Shown one piece after another: positions 34,325 to 42,719 of a stretch of DNA of 42,719 nt. The stretch comes from Mesorhizobium sp. (lineage in GTDB: Bacteria; Pseudomonadota; Alphaproteobacteria; Rhizobiales; Rhizobiaceae). Every line of letters begins with the position of its first letter. Within the stretch, counting starts at the first letter, position 1. The notes below the pieces were generated by a model that was given only the letters and a program-made list of their open reading frames with translations, had not been told where the DNA came from and made no database searches. The translations under genes were made by a program, and so were the position numbers. The stretch lies in NCBI RefSeq assembly GCF_024509055.1, contig NZ_JANINM010000208.1:1-42719 (forward strand), read 5' to 3'.

Positions 34325-36325
34325 ATGAATAACTTGGTTGAAACCGGACATTTCGCCTTGGTGCTCGCCTTCGCGCTGTCGCTGGTGCAGATGCTGGTGC
34401 CGCTGGTCGGCGCCCGCACCGGCAACCAGCGCCTGATGGCGGTCGGCGGTCCTGTCGCGATCACCGGCTTCGCGCTTACCGCGCTCTCCTTCGCTGCACT
34501 GGCAACCGCCTATGCCGGCTCGGATTTCTCGGTGGCCAATGTCTGGGAGAATTCGCATTCGCTGCAGCCGATGATCTACAAGATCACCGGCACCTGGGGA
34601 AACCACGAAGGCTCGATGCTGCTCTGGGTGCTGATCCTCACCTTCTTCGGCGCACTCGTCGCAGCGTTCGGCGCTAACCTGCCGGCAACGCTCAAGGCCA
34701 ATGTGCTGGCCGTGCAGGGCATGATCGGGGCCGCCTTCTTCCTGTTCATCCTGGCGACCTCCAATCCCTTTGTCCGGCTCAATCCCGCGCCAATCGAGGG
34801 CCGCGACCTCAACCCGGTCCTGCAGGACATGGGGCTCGCCATCCATCCGCCGATGCTCTACCTCGGCTATGTGGGCTTCTCGATCTGCTTTTCCTTCTCG
34901 GTCGCCGCGCTGATCGAAGGCCGCATCGATGCCTCCTGGGCGCGTTGGGTCAGGCCATGGACGCTGGTCGCCTGGATGTTCCTCACCGGCGGCATCGCCA
35001 TGGGCTCCTACTGGGCCTATTACGAGCTCGGCTGGGGCGGCTTCTGGTTCTGGGACCCAGTCGAGAACGCCTCCTTCATGCCCTGGCTCGCAGGCACCGC
35101 GCTGCTGCATTCGGCGATCGTCATGGAGAAGCGATCGGCGCTGAAGATCTGGACGCTGCTGCTGGCCATCCTCACTTTCTCGCTCTCGTTGCTCGGCACC
35201 TTCCTGGTGCGCTCGGGCGTGCTTACCTCGGTGCATGCCTTCGCCACCGATCCAACGCGCGGCGTCTTCATCCTCTGCATCCTGACGCTGTTCATCGGCG
35301 GCTCGCTTTCGCTGTTCGCGCTGCGCGCCTCCAGGCTCACCGCCGGCGGCCTATTCCATCCGATCTCGCGCGAGGGCGCGCTGGTGCTGAACAACCTGTT
35401 CCTCACCACCGCGACCGCGACCGTGCTTGTCGGCACGCTCTACCCGCTGGCGCTGGAAGCGCTGACCGGGGGCAAGATCTCGGTCGGCGCGCCGTTCTTC
35501 GACCTGACCTTCGGCCCGCTGATGCTGCCTTTGCTCCTGTTGGTGCCCTTCGGGCCGCTGCTTGCCTGGAAGCGGGGCGACATCATCGCTGCCTCGCAGC
35601 GCCTGATGGCGGCCTTCGCGCTGGCGCTTGGCGCGATGCTGGTCACTGGTCTGTTCATCGACGGCGCGTCGGTCTTCGCAGCGCTAGGGATCGGCCTCGC
35701 GGTCTGGCTGGTCGCCGGCGCGCTCACCGACCTTGCCATCAAGTCGGGCGTTGGCTCGGTGGCACCGGCTATCATGCTCCGTCGCTTCGCCGGCCTGCCG
35801 CGCTCGGTTTTCGGCACCGCGCTAGCGCATCTCGGTCTCGGGCTCACCTTGCTCGGTATCGTCGCCACGCTCTCCTTCGGCACCGAGAAGATCCTCACCA
35901 TGCGTGTCGGCGAGACGGTAGAGCTCTCCGGCCACACGCTGCGCTTCGAAGGGCTCTTCCCCCAGAAAGGCCCCAATTTCACCGAGGATCGCGGCCGCTT
36001 CCTGCTGGTGGGCGCGGATGGCAACGCCAATGGCGAGATAACCTCCGCGAAACGCTTCTATCCGGTGCGCCAGACGGTGACGACCGAGTCCGGCATCAGG
36101 ACGCTGGGCCTGAGCCAGCTTTATCTGGCGCTCGGCGACGAGAACAATGACGGCTCTGTGGTCGTTCGCCTGTGGTGGAAGCCGCTGGTGACGCTGATCT
36201 GGGGTGGTGGCCTTGTGATGATGGCTGGCGCCGCCATGTCGCTGCTCGACCGCCGCCTGCGCGTCGGCGCGCCGGCTAGGCGTCGCAAACCAGCCCCCGC
36301 TGCGGTCCCTGCGAGCCCGGCATGA
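34325..36325 (+). CDS. ccmF: Cytochrome c haem lyase subunit CcmF (CycK)
   Basis: A 666-residue polytopic membrane protein with about 14 hydrophobic segments that ligates haem to apocytochromes. Family signatures are visible: GNHEGSMLLWVLIL early in the protein and the WWD-like motif WGGFWFWDPVENASFMPWL that binds haem. A large periplasmic domain near residues 510-610 (HTLRFEGLFPQKGPNFTEDR onward) precedes the last span. The start is ATG at 34325; the open frame upstream through the repeat is not coding. The TGA overlaps the ccmH start in an ATGA arrangement (36322-36325). Confidence 0.96.
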   Translation: MNNLVETGHFALVLAFALSLVQMLVPLVGARTGNQRLMAVGGPVAITGFALTALSFAALATAYAGSDFSVANVWENSHSLQPMIYKITGTWGNHEGSMLLWVLILTFFGALVAAFGANLPATLKANVLAVQGMIGAAFFLFILATSNPFVRLNPAPIEGRDLNPVLQDMGLAIHPPMLYLGYVGFSICFSFSVAALIEGRIDASWARWVRPWTLVAWMFLTGGIAMGSYWAYYELGWGGFWFWDPVENASFMPWLAGTALLHSAIVMEKRSALKIWTLLLAILTFSLSLLGTFLVRSGVLTSVHAFATDPTRGVFILCILTLFIGGSLSLFALRASRLTAGGLFHPISREGALVLNNLFLTTATATVLVGTLYPLALEALTGGKISVGAPFFDLTFGPLMLPLLLLVPFGPLLAWKRGDIIAASQRLMAAFALALGAMLVTGLFIDGASVFAALGIGLAVWLVAGALTDLAIKSGVGSVAPAIMLRRFAGLPRSVFGTALAHLGLGLTLLGIVATLSFGTEKILTMRVGETVELSGHTLRFEGLFPQKGPNFTEDRGRFLLVGADGNANGEITSAKRFYPVRQTVTTESGIRTLGLSQLYLALGDENNDGSVVVRLWWKPLVTLIWGGGLVMMAGAAMSLLDRRLRVGAPARRRKPAPAAVPASPA

Positions 36326-36783
36326 AGACCAGGTTTTCGATCGCTTCGCTGATCCTGCTGCTGGCGCTGTTCTTCGCCGGGGCGGCGCAGGCGGTGAAGC
36401 CAGACGAAGTGCTGGCCGATCCGACACTGGAGGCGAGGGCGCGCGCGCTTTCGGAAGGCCTGCGCTGCATGGTCTGCCAGAACCAGTCGATCGACGAGTC
36501 CGACGCCGATCTTGCCCGTGACCTGCGCGTCCTTGTGCGCCAGCGTCTCGTGGCTGGCGACACCGACCAGCAGGTGATGGACTACATCGTTTCGCGCTAT
36601 GGCGAGTTCGTGCTTTTGAAGCCGCGCTTCAGCCTGCGCAACGCGCTTTTGTGGGGCACGCCGGTGCTTCTGCTGCTTGCTGGCGGCGTCTTCATCCTGC
36701 TCAGCTCCCGCTCGCGCCGCCCGGCATCGCCGGCGCTTTCCGCCGAGGAGCAGGCCGCGCTGGACAAGATGCTAAGCGATTAA
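36322..36783 (+). CDS. ccmH: Cytochrome c maturation protein CcmH (CycL)
   Basis: A 153-residue thioredoxin-like component that reduces the apocytochrome c cysteines before haem ligation. It has a cleaved signal peptide (LILLLALFFAGAAQAV), the redox motif LRCMVCQNQSIDESDADLARDLR (CxxC) and a C-terminal membrane span (LLWGTPVLLLLAGGVFILLS). Short form, without the TPR extension found in fused CcmH/CcmI proteins, consistent with a separate ccmI. It overlaps ccmF by 4 nt, so it is translationally coupled. The remaining ccm genes (ccmABCDG) are not in the window, as expected for rhizobia. Confidence 0.95.
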   Translation: MKTRFSIASLILLLALFFAGAAQAVKPDEVLADPTLEARARALSEGLRCMVCQNQSIDESDADLARDLRVLVRQRLVAGDTDQQVMDYIVSRYGEFVLLKPRFSLRNALLWGTPVLLLLAGGVFILLSSRSRRPASPALSAEEQAALDKMLSD

Positions 36784-36820
36784 CGCCATTGCGGGCCTTG
36801 GCCGCAACCGCTCCCATGGC

Positions 36821-36874
36821 CGTCATTCTGTCGCGGAGCAGTGAGCTTTGCTCCTGCTTCGCCCTGGAATGACG
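36821..36874. repeat. Intergenic hairpin after ccmH
   Basis: Outer arms CGTCATTC (36821-36828) / GAATGACG (36867-36874) and inner GGAGCA (36835-36840) / TGCTCC (36849-36854). It lies 38 bp after the ccmH stop, before degP. The GTCATTC...GAATGAC arms resemble a second class of palindromic element common between Mesorhizobium genes; it does not share the core of copies A-D. It could act as a processing site or weak terminator between ccmH and degP. Confidence 0.65.
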
Positions 36875-36999
36875 AAACTCCCCCAACATTACAAAACTTT
36901 CATGCACCGGAAATGGCGCCGTAATGTGCGGCTCTCTAATCCTTTTGCCCGAGGATGCTTCGCCTGAGCGCATCCACTTCGAAAGAGGATAAGACCCCC

Positions 37000-38541
37000 A
37001 TGAATATTGCCCCCAATTCATATTCCAGCACCCGCAAGCGCCTGATGGCGGCCGTCGCCTCCCTGGCGGTTGTGGGCGCGATCGGCGCAGGCGCGCTCGC
37101 CACCGGCACTGCCCCCGTGCTGGCTGACGCAGTGCGTGTCCAGGCGCCGCAGATGCCGAGCTTTGCCGATGTCGTTGAGCATGTTTCGCCGGCTGTCGTC
37201 AGCGTCAAGGTCAAGGCCAAGGTCCAGCCGACGGCCGATGACGGCTCCGACGACCAGAATGGCTTCGACAACCTGCCCGACAATCCGCAACTGCGCCGTT
37301 TCTTCAAGGAATTCCGTGGCTTTGGCGACCAGGGCGGCCAGTTCGGCATGCGCCACCACCGCAACCACGGCAATGACGAACCGCGCCCGGTCGCTCAAGG
37401 GTCCGGCTTTTTCATCTCCGAGGACGGCTACCTCGTCACCAATAACCACGTCGTTTCGGAAGGCTCGAACTACACCGTCGTCACCAGTGACGGCAAGGAA
37501 CTCGACGCCAAGCTGGTCGGCGCCGATCCGCGCACCGATCTCGCCGTGCTGAAGGTCGATGGTGGCGGCAAGTTCACCTATGTCGACTTCGCCGACGATT
37601 CCAAGATCCGCATCGGCGACTGGGTCGTGGCCGTCGGCAATCCGTTCGGCCTTGGCGGCACTGTCACCGCCGGTATCGTCTCGGCCCGCGGCCGCGACAT
37701 CGGCGCCGGCCCGTATGACGACTTCATCCAGATCGACGCTTCGGTCAATCGTGGCAATTCGGGCGGCCCGACCTTCGATCTCAACGGCCAGGTGATCGGC
37801 ATCAACACCGCCATCTTTTCGCCTTCGGGCGGCAGCGTCGGCATCGCCTTCGACATTCCGGCCTCGACCGCCAAGCAGGTCGTCGAGGACCTGATGAAGA
37901 GCGGCACGGTCCAGCGCGGCTGGCTCGGTGTCGAGATCCAGCCGGTCACCTCCGACATCGCCGAATCGCTCAACCTGAAGTCGCAGAAGGGCGCGCTGGT
38001 CTCCAGCGCCCAGGACGCCGGTCCCGGCAAAAAGGCCGGCATCACCGCCGGTGACGTGATCACCCAGGTCGACGGCAAGGATGTCGACTCGCCGAAGGAG
38101 CTCGCTCGCATGATCGGCGCTTATCCGCCGGGCAAGTCGGTCGACGTGACCGTGCTGCGCGACGGCAAGAGCCAGACGGTCAAGGTCGATCTCGGCACGT
38201 TGCCCGCCAGCGACAAGCAGGCCTCGAACAACGACAGCAGCAAGCAGCAGGCTCCTGACGCCAAGGCCGACACGCTCGCCGATCTCGGCCTCACCGTCAC
38301 CAAGGCGGATAAAGGCAAGGGCCTGGTTGTGACCGATGTCGATCCCGACAGCGCAGCCGCTGATCGCGGCATCCAGCCCGGCGACGTCATCACCACGATC
38401 AACGCGGCGGAGGTGAACAGCACCGACGACGTTTCCAAGGCAATGGCGGACGCCGCCAAGGCCGGCCGCAAGGCAGTGCTTATGCAGATCAGCCGCGACG
38501 ATACCAACCGCTTCGTCGCGCTGCCGGTCGGCAAGGGCTGA
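37000..38541 (+). CDS. degP: DegP/HtrA (Do-like) periplasmic serine endopeptidase
   Basis: A 513-residue periplasmic protease-chaperone for misfolded envelope proteins. Signal peptide of about 42 residues (ending in LADA), trypsin-like domain with triad His150 (LVTNNHVV), Asp180 (DLAVLKV) and Ser254 (NRGNSGGPTF), and two PDZ domains (about 290-385, GWLGVEIQPV, and 430-510, LGLTVTKADKGKGLVVTDVD). The linker before His150 carries a His/Asn-rich insertion (GMRHHRNHGNDEPRP). The start at ATG 37000 gives a normal signal peptide. It follows ccmH by 216 bp with a hairpin in between, an arrangement known from rhizobial cyc-degP loci; a strong terminator follows. Confidence 0.95.
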   Translation: MNIAPNSYSSTRKRLMAAVASLAVVGAIGAGALATGTAPVLADAVRVQAPQMPSFADVVEHVSPAVVSVKVKAKVQPTADDGSDDQNGFDNLPDNPQLRRFFKEFRGFGDQGGQFGMRHHRNHGNDEPRPVAQGSGFFISEDGYLVTNNHVVSEGSNYTVVTSDGKELDAKLVGADPRTDLAVLKVDGGGKFTYVDFADDSKIRIGDWVVAVGNPFGLGGTVTAGIVSARGRDIGAGPYDDFIQIDASVNRGNSGGPTFDLNGQVIGINTAIFSPSGGSVGIAFDIPASTAKQVVEDLMKSGTVQRGWLGVEIQPVTSDIAESLNLKSQKGALVSSAQDAGPGKKAGITAGDVITQVDGKDVDSPKELARMIGAYPPGKSVDVTVLRDGKSQTVKVDLGTLPASDKQASNNDSSKQQAPDAKADTLADLGLTVTKADKGKGLVVTDVDPDSAAADRGIQPGDVITTINAAEVNSTDDVSKAMADAAKAGRKAVLMQISRDDTNRFVALPVGKG

Positions 38542-38543
38542 TC

Positions 38544-38588
38544 GCATGATCCCCGAAAGCCACGAGCGGTTTTCGGGGAGGATCATGC
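38544..38588 (+). repeat. Palindromic repeat copy D, after degP
   Basis: Outer arms GCATGATC (38544-38551) / GATCATGC (38581-38588), inner CCCCGAAA (38551-38558) / TTTCGGGG (38571-38578), with a 2-nt AG bulge. It shares the GAAAG...CGGTTTT core of copies A-C at the same spacing. It starts 2 bp after the degP stop. Confidence 0.75.
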
Positions 38589-38695
38589 ACCGCCCAGAAC
38601 TTAAGGCTTTTCCCTGCGGTGGTTTCACACCCCCGAGCCAACGTGGGGAAAACATGGGGCCGAACACGTCAGTCAGTCACCGTGTTTCGCTCCCG

Positions 38696-38733
38696 GCGGC
38701 AGCGGGTTTCCCATCACCCGCTGCCGCTTTCTT
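38696..38733 (+). terminator. Rho-independent terminator of the degP transcript
   Basis: Perfect 12-bp stem GCGGCAGCGGGT (38696-38707) / ACCCGCTGCCGC (38716-38727), 8-nt loop, followed by TTTCTT. It lies about 155 bp after degP and separates it from the downstream two-component system. The remainder of the 308-bp gap (38542-38849) holds repeat copy D and no gene that I can see. Confidence 0.88.
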
Positions 38734-38849
38734 GCGTGTCGCCCAAAGTGGATCCCGGTTTTGGGGCCACGACATGCGACCGGTAACTACAAAGGCGAAG
38801 AGGAATGGCCGCCCCTCAATATTCCAGCGAAATCGCGTATAACGGCTCC

Positions 38850-39524
38850 ATGAAGATTCTCGTCATGGAAGATGATCGCGAGGCGGCGGACTATCTCCAG
38901 AAAGCCTTCGCCGAGGCGGGCCACACCGCCCATGTCGCCGGTGACGGCGAGACCGGCTTCACGCTCGCCGATGCCGGCGACTATGACGTCATGGTTGTCG
39001 ACCGCATGATGCCGCGCCGCGACGGCCTGTCGGTGATCGCGGCACTTCGCTCGCGGGGCAACACCACGCCGGTTCTGATCCTGTCCGCGCTCGGCGAAGT
39101 CGACGATCGCGTCACGGGCTTGCGCGCCGGCGGTGACGACTATCTCACCAAACCCTATGCCTTTTCCGAGCTGCTCGCCCGCGTCGAGGTGCTGAACCGG
39201 CGCGCCAGCGCGCGGGAATCGGAGACCGTCTACCGCGTCGGCGATCTCGAGCTCGATCGGCTGTCGCATTCGGTCAAGCGCAGCGGACGCGAGATCACGC
39301 TGCAGCCGCGCGAGTTCCGCCTGCTTGAATATCTGATGCGTCATGCCGGCCAGGTGGTGACGCGCACGATGCTGCTCGAGAATGTCTGGGACTACCATTT
39401 CGATCCGCAGACCAATGTCATCGATGTCCATGTCTCGCGCCTGCGCGGCAAGATCGAGAAGGGCTTCGACAAGCCGATCCTGCACACGATCCGCGGCGCC
39501 GGCTATATGCTGAAAGGTGGGTAA
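38850..39524 (+). CDS. OmpR/PhoB-family response regulator
   Basis: A 224-residue response regulator: receiver domain with Asp8-Asp9, phospho-acceptor Asp51 (MVVDRMMPRRDG), Ser79 and Lys101 (TKPYAF), and a winged-helix domain (EITLQPREFRLLEYLMRHAG, DPQTNVIDVHVSRLRGKIEKG). The ATG at 38850 starts directly at MKILVMEDD, the family N-terminus; the frame upstream is not. It pairs with the kinase 8 nt downstream. The order degP-regulator-kinase-glnE is conserved in rhizobia as far as I recall, but the regulon is unknown. The position next to degP suggests an envelope-stress role, which is inference. Confidence 0.93.
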   Translation: MKILVMEDDREAADYLQKAFAEAGHTAHVAGDGETGFTLADAGDYDVMVVDRMMPRRDGLSVIAALRSRGNTTPVLILSALGEVDDRVTGLRAGGDDYLTKPYAFSELLARVEVLNRRASARESETVYRVGDLELDRLSHSVKRSGREITLQPREFRLLEYLMRHAGQVVTRTMLLENVWDYHFDPQTNVIDVHVSRLRGKIEKGFDKPILHTIRGAGYMLKGG

Positions 39525-39532
39525 GGCCCGTC

Positions 39533-41008
39533 ATGGCTCTTTCCCTGCCGGCCATCATGAAGACGACGGCGGCCCGGCTCTCGGCGCTTTATCTCCTGCT
39601 TTTCGCCCTTTGCGCCGTGCTGCTCGTCTTCTACATGACGTCGCTGTCGGCGCGCATGCTGACCACGCAGACCCAGGAAACCATCAACGACGAGGTGCTG
39701 GGGCTGGCCCGCGCCTATCAGCGCGGCGGCCTGCCGGTGCTGGTGCGTGTGGTCGAAGCGCGTTCGCGCCAGCCTGGCGCCAATCTCTACCTGATTGCCG
39801 ACGCCAACGGCCAGATATTGACCGGAAACGTGCAGAGCCTGCAGCCCGGCGTCATTGAGACGGAAGGCTGGACGACCGAGCCTTTCTCCTACCAGCGCTT
39901 CGGCGAAGGTGAGCTCGACCGGTTGCGCAACGGCACGCCAGATCAGCCCGGGCCGGCGCCCAGCGCCGCCGGCACGCAATCCGAAGGCGAGAAGGGCCAC
40001 AACGCCATCGCGCTGGTGCTGAGGCTGCCCAACCAGATGATCATGCTCGTCGGCCGCGACCTCGGCGAGCCCGAGCGCTTCCGTGCCGTCATCAAGCGTT
40101 CGCTGATGCTGGCGCTCGGCATGATGGGGCTGGGCGGGCTGCTGATCTGGTTCTTCGTCGGGCACGCGGCGCTGAAGCGCATCGACGGCGTCTCGGAGGC
40201 CAGTCGCCGCATCATGGGCGGAGACCTCACCGGGCGGCTGCCGGTGACCGGCGCCGGTGACGAGTTCGACCGCCTGTCGGAAAATTTGAACACGATGCTG
40301 GCCAGGATCGCGATGCTGAACGAGGGGCTGAAGCAGGTCTCCGACAACATCGCCCATGATTTGAAGACGCCGCTGACCAGGCTGCGCAACCGCGCAGAGG
40401 CGACGCTGGCCGGCGCGCACAAAACGACCGACTATCGCCAGGCGCTGGAGAACACGATCGCGGAGTCCGACCAGCTCATCAAGACCTTCAACGCCATCCT
40501 GATGATCTCGCGGTTGGAGGCCGGCTATTCGTCCGAGCAGACCACCCCTGTCGACCTTGCCGCGACGGTGAGCGATGTGGTCGAGCTCTACGAGCCGGTG
40601 GCCGAAGAGGCCGGCGTCGCGCTGGAAACCACGGTGCCGGAAGCCTTCACGATCAACGGCAACCGCGAGCTGATCGGTCAGGCGTTGTCCAACATCGTCG
40701 ACAACGCCATCAAATACTCGACTGACGCGGCCGAGAACCCGAAAGTGCGCGTCACGCTGGAGCGCGCCGGCGGCGATATCAAGCTTACCGTCGCCGACAA
40801 CGGCCATGGCATCCCCGACGACAGCGACCGTGCCAGGGCCACCGAACGTTTCGTGCGGCTGGAGAAGAGCCGCTCGCAGCCGGGGTCGGGCCTGGGCCTC
40901 AGCCTCGCCAAGGCAATCATGACTTTCCACAGCGGCAGGCTTGATCTTCTGCCCGCCAATCCCGGATTGTCCGTGGTCATGAGTTTCCCCGCACGGGAGA
41001 CACACTGA
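39533..41008 (+). CDS. Sensor histidine kinase with HAMP domain
   Basis: A 491-residue inner-membrane kinase, cognate to the preceding regulator. Two spans (LSALYLLLFALCAVLLVFYM and LMLALGMMGLGGLLIWFFVG) enclose a periplasmic sensor of about 140 residues. A HAMP region (LKRIDGVSEASRRIMGGDLTG) leads to HisKA SDNIAHDLKTPLTRLRNRAE (phospho-His) and HATPase motifs LSNIVDNAIKYS, ADNGHGIPDDSD and GSGLGLSLAKAIM. The start is ATG at 39533, with an alternative at 39557. The stop TGA at 41006-41008 shares its last A with the glnE start (TGATG), coupling the kinase to glnE translation. Confidence 0.93.
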   Translation: MALSLPAIMKTTAARLSALYLLLFALCAVLLVFYMTSLSARMLTTQTQETINDEVLGLARAYQRGGLPVLVRVVEARSRQPGANLYLIADANGQILTGNVQSLQPGVIETEGWTTEPFSYQRFGEGELDRLRNGTPDQPGPAPSAAGTQSEGEKGHNAIALVLRLPNQMIMLVGRDLGEPERFRAVIKRSLMLALGMMGLGGLLIWFFVGHAALKRIDGVSEASRRIMGGDLTGRLPVTGAGDEFDRLSENLNTMLARIAMLNEGLKQVSDNIAHDLKTPLTRLRNRAEATLAGAHKTTDYRQALENTIAESDQLIKTFNAILMISRLEAGYSSEQTTPVDLAATVSDVVELYEPVAEEAGVALETTVPEAFTINGNRELIGQALSNIVDNAIKYSTDAAENPKVRVTLERAGGDIKLTVADNGHGIPDDSDRARATERFVRLEKSRSQPGSGLGLSLAKAIMTFHSGRLDLLPANPGLSVVMSFPARETH

Positions 41009-42719
41009 TGGCGGTGAGGATGGCAAGGAAAGCAGCAGAATCCGAATGGCAATTGCGCCCGACGCTGGCGCTTCGTCCATTGGACAAGGGCCACGCCAGG
41101 CGGGAATTGTCCGAGATCGCGGATGCCGCGGATGAGGAAGGCCTTTCGCGGCTGGCGGCGTTCCTTGCCGGTGAGGGGCCGTCGCAGGACCTGCTTGCGG
41201 CCGTCTTCGACCTCTCGCCTTTCCTGCGCGATGTAGCCCGCCGGCGGCCTGCCATTCTCGACGCGCTTTTCGAGCAGACCGTCGAGGCGCGGCTCGCCGA
41301 TATCGGCGAGGCAATCGGCCGCGCCGGGCGGGCCGAGTCCGTTTCGGAATCGAGCTTGATGATGGCGCTCAGGCAGTGGAAGGCCGAGGCGCATTTCCTG
41401 ATCGCGCTGGCGGACCTTTCAGGCGAGGCCGAGACGGCGCTGACGGTGCGTCGCCTCAGCGATTTGGCCGACGCCTGCACGCGCGCCGCCGTCGATTTCC
41501 TGCTGCTCGACGCGCATGGGCAAGGCAAGCTCAGGCTGCCCGATCCGGAAGATCCCGCGCGCGGCTCGGGCTGGATCCTGCTCGGCATGGGCAAGCTTGG
41601 CGCGCACGAGCTGAACTTCTCCTCCGACATCGACCTTGTGGTCTTCTTCGACCCGGAAGCGCCGGCGGTCGTCGATCCGCTCGATGCGACGGAACTGTTC
41701 TCGCGTCTCACCCGTCGGCTGGTGCGCATCCTGCAGGACCGCACCGAGCACGGCTATGTCTTCCGCACCGATCTGAGGCTGCGGCCCGATCCCGGCTCGA
41801 CGCCGCTGGCGATCCCGGTCGAGGCGGCACTTCGCTACTATGAGGCGCGCGGCCAGAACTGGGAGCGCGCCGCCATGATCAAGGCGCGCCCGGTGGCAGG
41901 CGACCTTGCTGCCGGTGCCGCCTTCCTCAAGGAATTGCAGCCCTATGTCTGGCGCAAATACATGGACTATGCGGCCATCGCCGACGTCCATTCGATCAAG
42001 CGTCAGATCCATGCCCACAAGGGCCATGGCGAGATCGCGGTTAAGGGCCACAACGTCAAGCTCGGCCGCGGCGGCATCCGCGAGATCGAATTCTTCGTGC
42101 AGACGCAGCAACTGATCGCCGGCGGCCGATTCCCGGAACTGCGCGGCCGCGAGACGGTGCCGATGCTCGGCCAACTTGCCGCGCGAGGCTGGATCACGAC
42201 CGACGCGCGCGATGCGCTTGCCAGCCAGTATTGGTTCCTGCGCCGCGTCGAGCACGCCATCCAGATGGTCGCCGACGAGCAGACACATACCTTGCCGGAC
42301 AGCGATGAGGAACTGGAGCGCATCGCGCTGATGCTGGGCTTTGCCGGCGAGGCGGAATTCGCCGGGGCCTTCCGCGCCTCGCTGCAGCAGGTCGAGCGGC
42401 ATTACGCGGCGCTCTTCGAGACTGCGCCGGAACTTTCCGCCGGTGTCGGCAACCTCGTTTTCACCGGCGATGTCGACGACCCCGATACGCTGCAGACCTT
42501 GCATCGCCTGGGGTTCCAGCGGCCGAGCGATATCTGCCGCGTCATCCGCGGCTGGCATTTCGGCCGCTACCGCGTCACCCAGTCGGCGGAAGCGCGCGAG
42601 CGGCTGACCGAGCTGACGCCGGCGTTGCTCAAGGCGTTCGGTCAGACGCGCCGCGCCGACGAGGCGCTGATGCGCTTCGACGAGTTCCTCGCCGGCCTGC
42701 CGGCGGGCATCCAGCTTTT
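41008..42719 (+). CDS. glnE: Bifunctional glutamine synthetase adenylyltransferase/deadenylylase, 3' truncated
   Basis: The first 570 codons of an enzyme normally near 980 residues; it runs off the window end. GlnE adds AMP to glutamine synthetase when nitrogen is plentiful and removes it when it is short, guided by PII proteins. The N-terminal deadenylylation domain is visible with the nucleotidyltransferase motif GMGKLGAHELNFSSDIDLVV near residue 195, followed by FRTDLRLRPDPGSTPL, GQNWERAAMIKARPVAGD and the helical KLGRGGIREIEFFVQTQQL. The C-terminal adenylylation domain lies outside the window. The ATG at 41008 overlaps the kinase stop by one base. Its coupling to a two-component system is notable. 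Confidence 0.96.
   Translation, partial: MAVRMARKAAESEWQLRPTLALRPLDKGHARRELSEIADAADEEGLSRLAAFLAGEGPSQDLLAAVFDLSPFLRDVARRRPAILDALFEQTVEARLADIGEAIGRAGRAESVSESSLMMALRQWKAEAHFLIALADLSGEAETALTVRRLSDLADACTRAAVDFLLLDAHGQGKLRLPDPEDPARGSGWILLGMGKLGAHELNFSSDIDLVVFFDPEAPAVVDPLDATELFSRLTRRLVRILQDRTEHGYVFRTDLRLRPDPGSTPLAIPVEAALRYYEARGQNWERAAMIKARPVAGDLAAGAAFLKELQPYVWRKYMDYAAIADVHSIKRQIHAHKGHGEIAVKGHNVKLGRGGIREIEFFVQTQQLIAGGRFPELRGRETVPMLGQLAARGWITTDARDALASQYWFLRRVEHAIQMVADEQTHTLPDSDEELERIALMLGFAGEAEFAGAFRASLQQVERHYAALFETAPELSAGVGNLVFTGDVDDPDTLQTLHRLGFQRPSDICRVIRGWHFGRYRVTQSAEARERLTELTPALLKAFGQTRRADEALMRFDEFLAGLPAGIQL

Overview
This GC-rich 42.7 kb window reads as chromosomal sequence of an alphaproteobacterium of the order Rhizobiales, most likely Mesorhizobium or a close relative. 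That placement is inferred from family recognition: a MucR/Ros regulator with the C-x2-D zinc-finger variant, the rhizobial cycHJKL-degP-regulator-kinase-glnE order, a FeuN-FeuP-FeuQ-like trio, DUF5330, DUF1491 and DUF2336 proteins, and several intergenic palindromic repeats. I see no rRNA, tRNA, CRISPR array, transposase or prophage block.

Layout. 0-4 kb: a class III aminotransferase cut by the window start, an L,D-transpeptidase, a type II haloacid dehalogenase and a class IV aminotransferase. 4.2-6.4 kb: Fe-type superoxide dismutase, a c556-like cytochrome and a diheme cytochrome c. 6.4-12.9 kb, all on the minus strand: AraC regulator, PhzF isomerase-like protein and serine hydrolase; a small SET-domain protein; oligopeptidase B overlapping a LysE-type exporter. 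13-15.3 kb: a broken SH3-like protein gene, mucR, sufE and a DUF5330 protein. 15.7-20.1 kb: a DivJ-like PAS histidine kinase overlapping a peptidoglycan-binding membrane protein, DUF1491, DUF2336 and a 62-residue proline-rich protein. 20.1-23.5 kb: a class A penicillin-binding protein with two membrane-anchored DUF1214/DUF1254 proteins.

24-28.4 kb is the most self-contained accessory module: a TetR regulator, a 34-bp palindromic operator, a GcvT-family FAD oxidoreductase (dimethylglycine/sarcosine dehydrogenase type) and a non-pyrrolysine MttB-superfamily methyltransferase. This looks like a regulated demethylation pathway for an N-methylated compound. It is followed by an orphan DUF3168 (phage/GTA tail-type) gene and a SnoaL-like protein.

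29.5-42.7 kb is an envelope and respiration block on the plus strand: a FeuN-like periplasmic protein, the FeuP/FeuQ-like two-component system, a 17-kDa-antigen-like lipoprotein, the ccmI-ccmE-ccmF-ccmH operon for cytochrome c maturation, degP, a second two-component system and the first 570 codons of glnE. The haem-ligation genes at 32-37 kb would serve products such as the two c-type cytochromes at 5-6 kb.

The most notable non-coding signal is a family of four 44-45 nt hairpins (about 4.1, 14.8, 34.3 and 38.5 kb). They keep the same 19-nt core while their arms differ but still pair.
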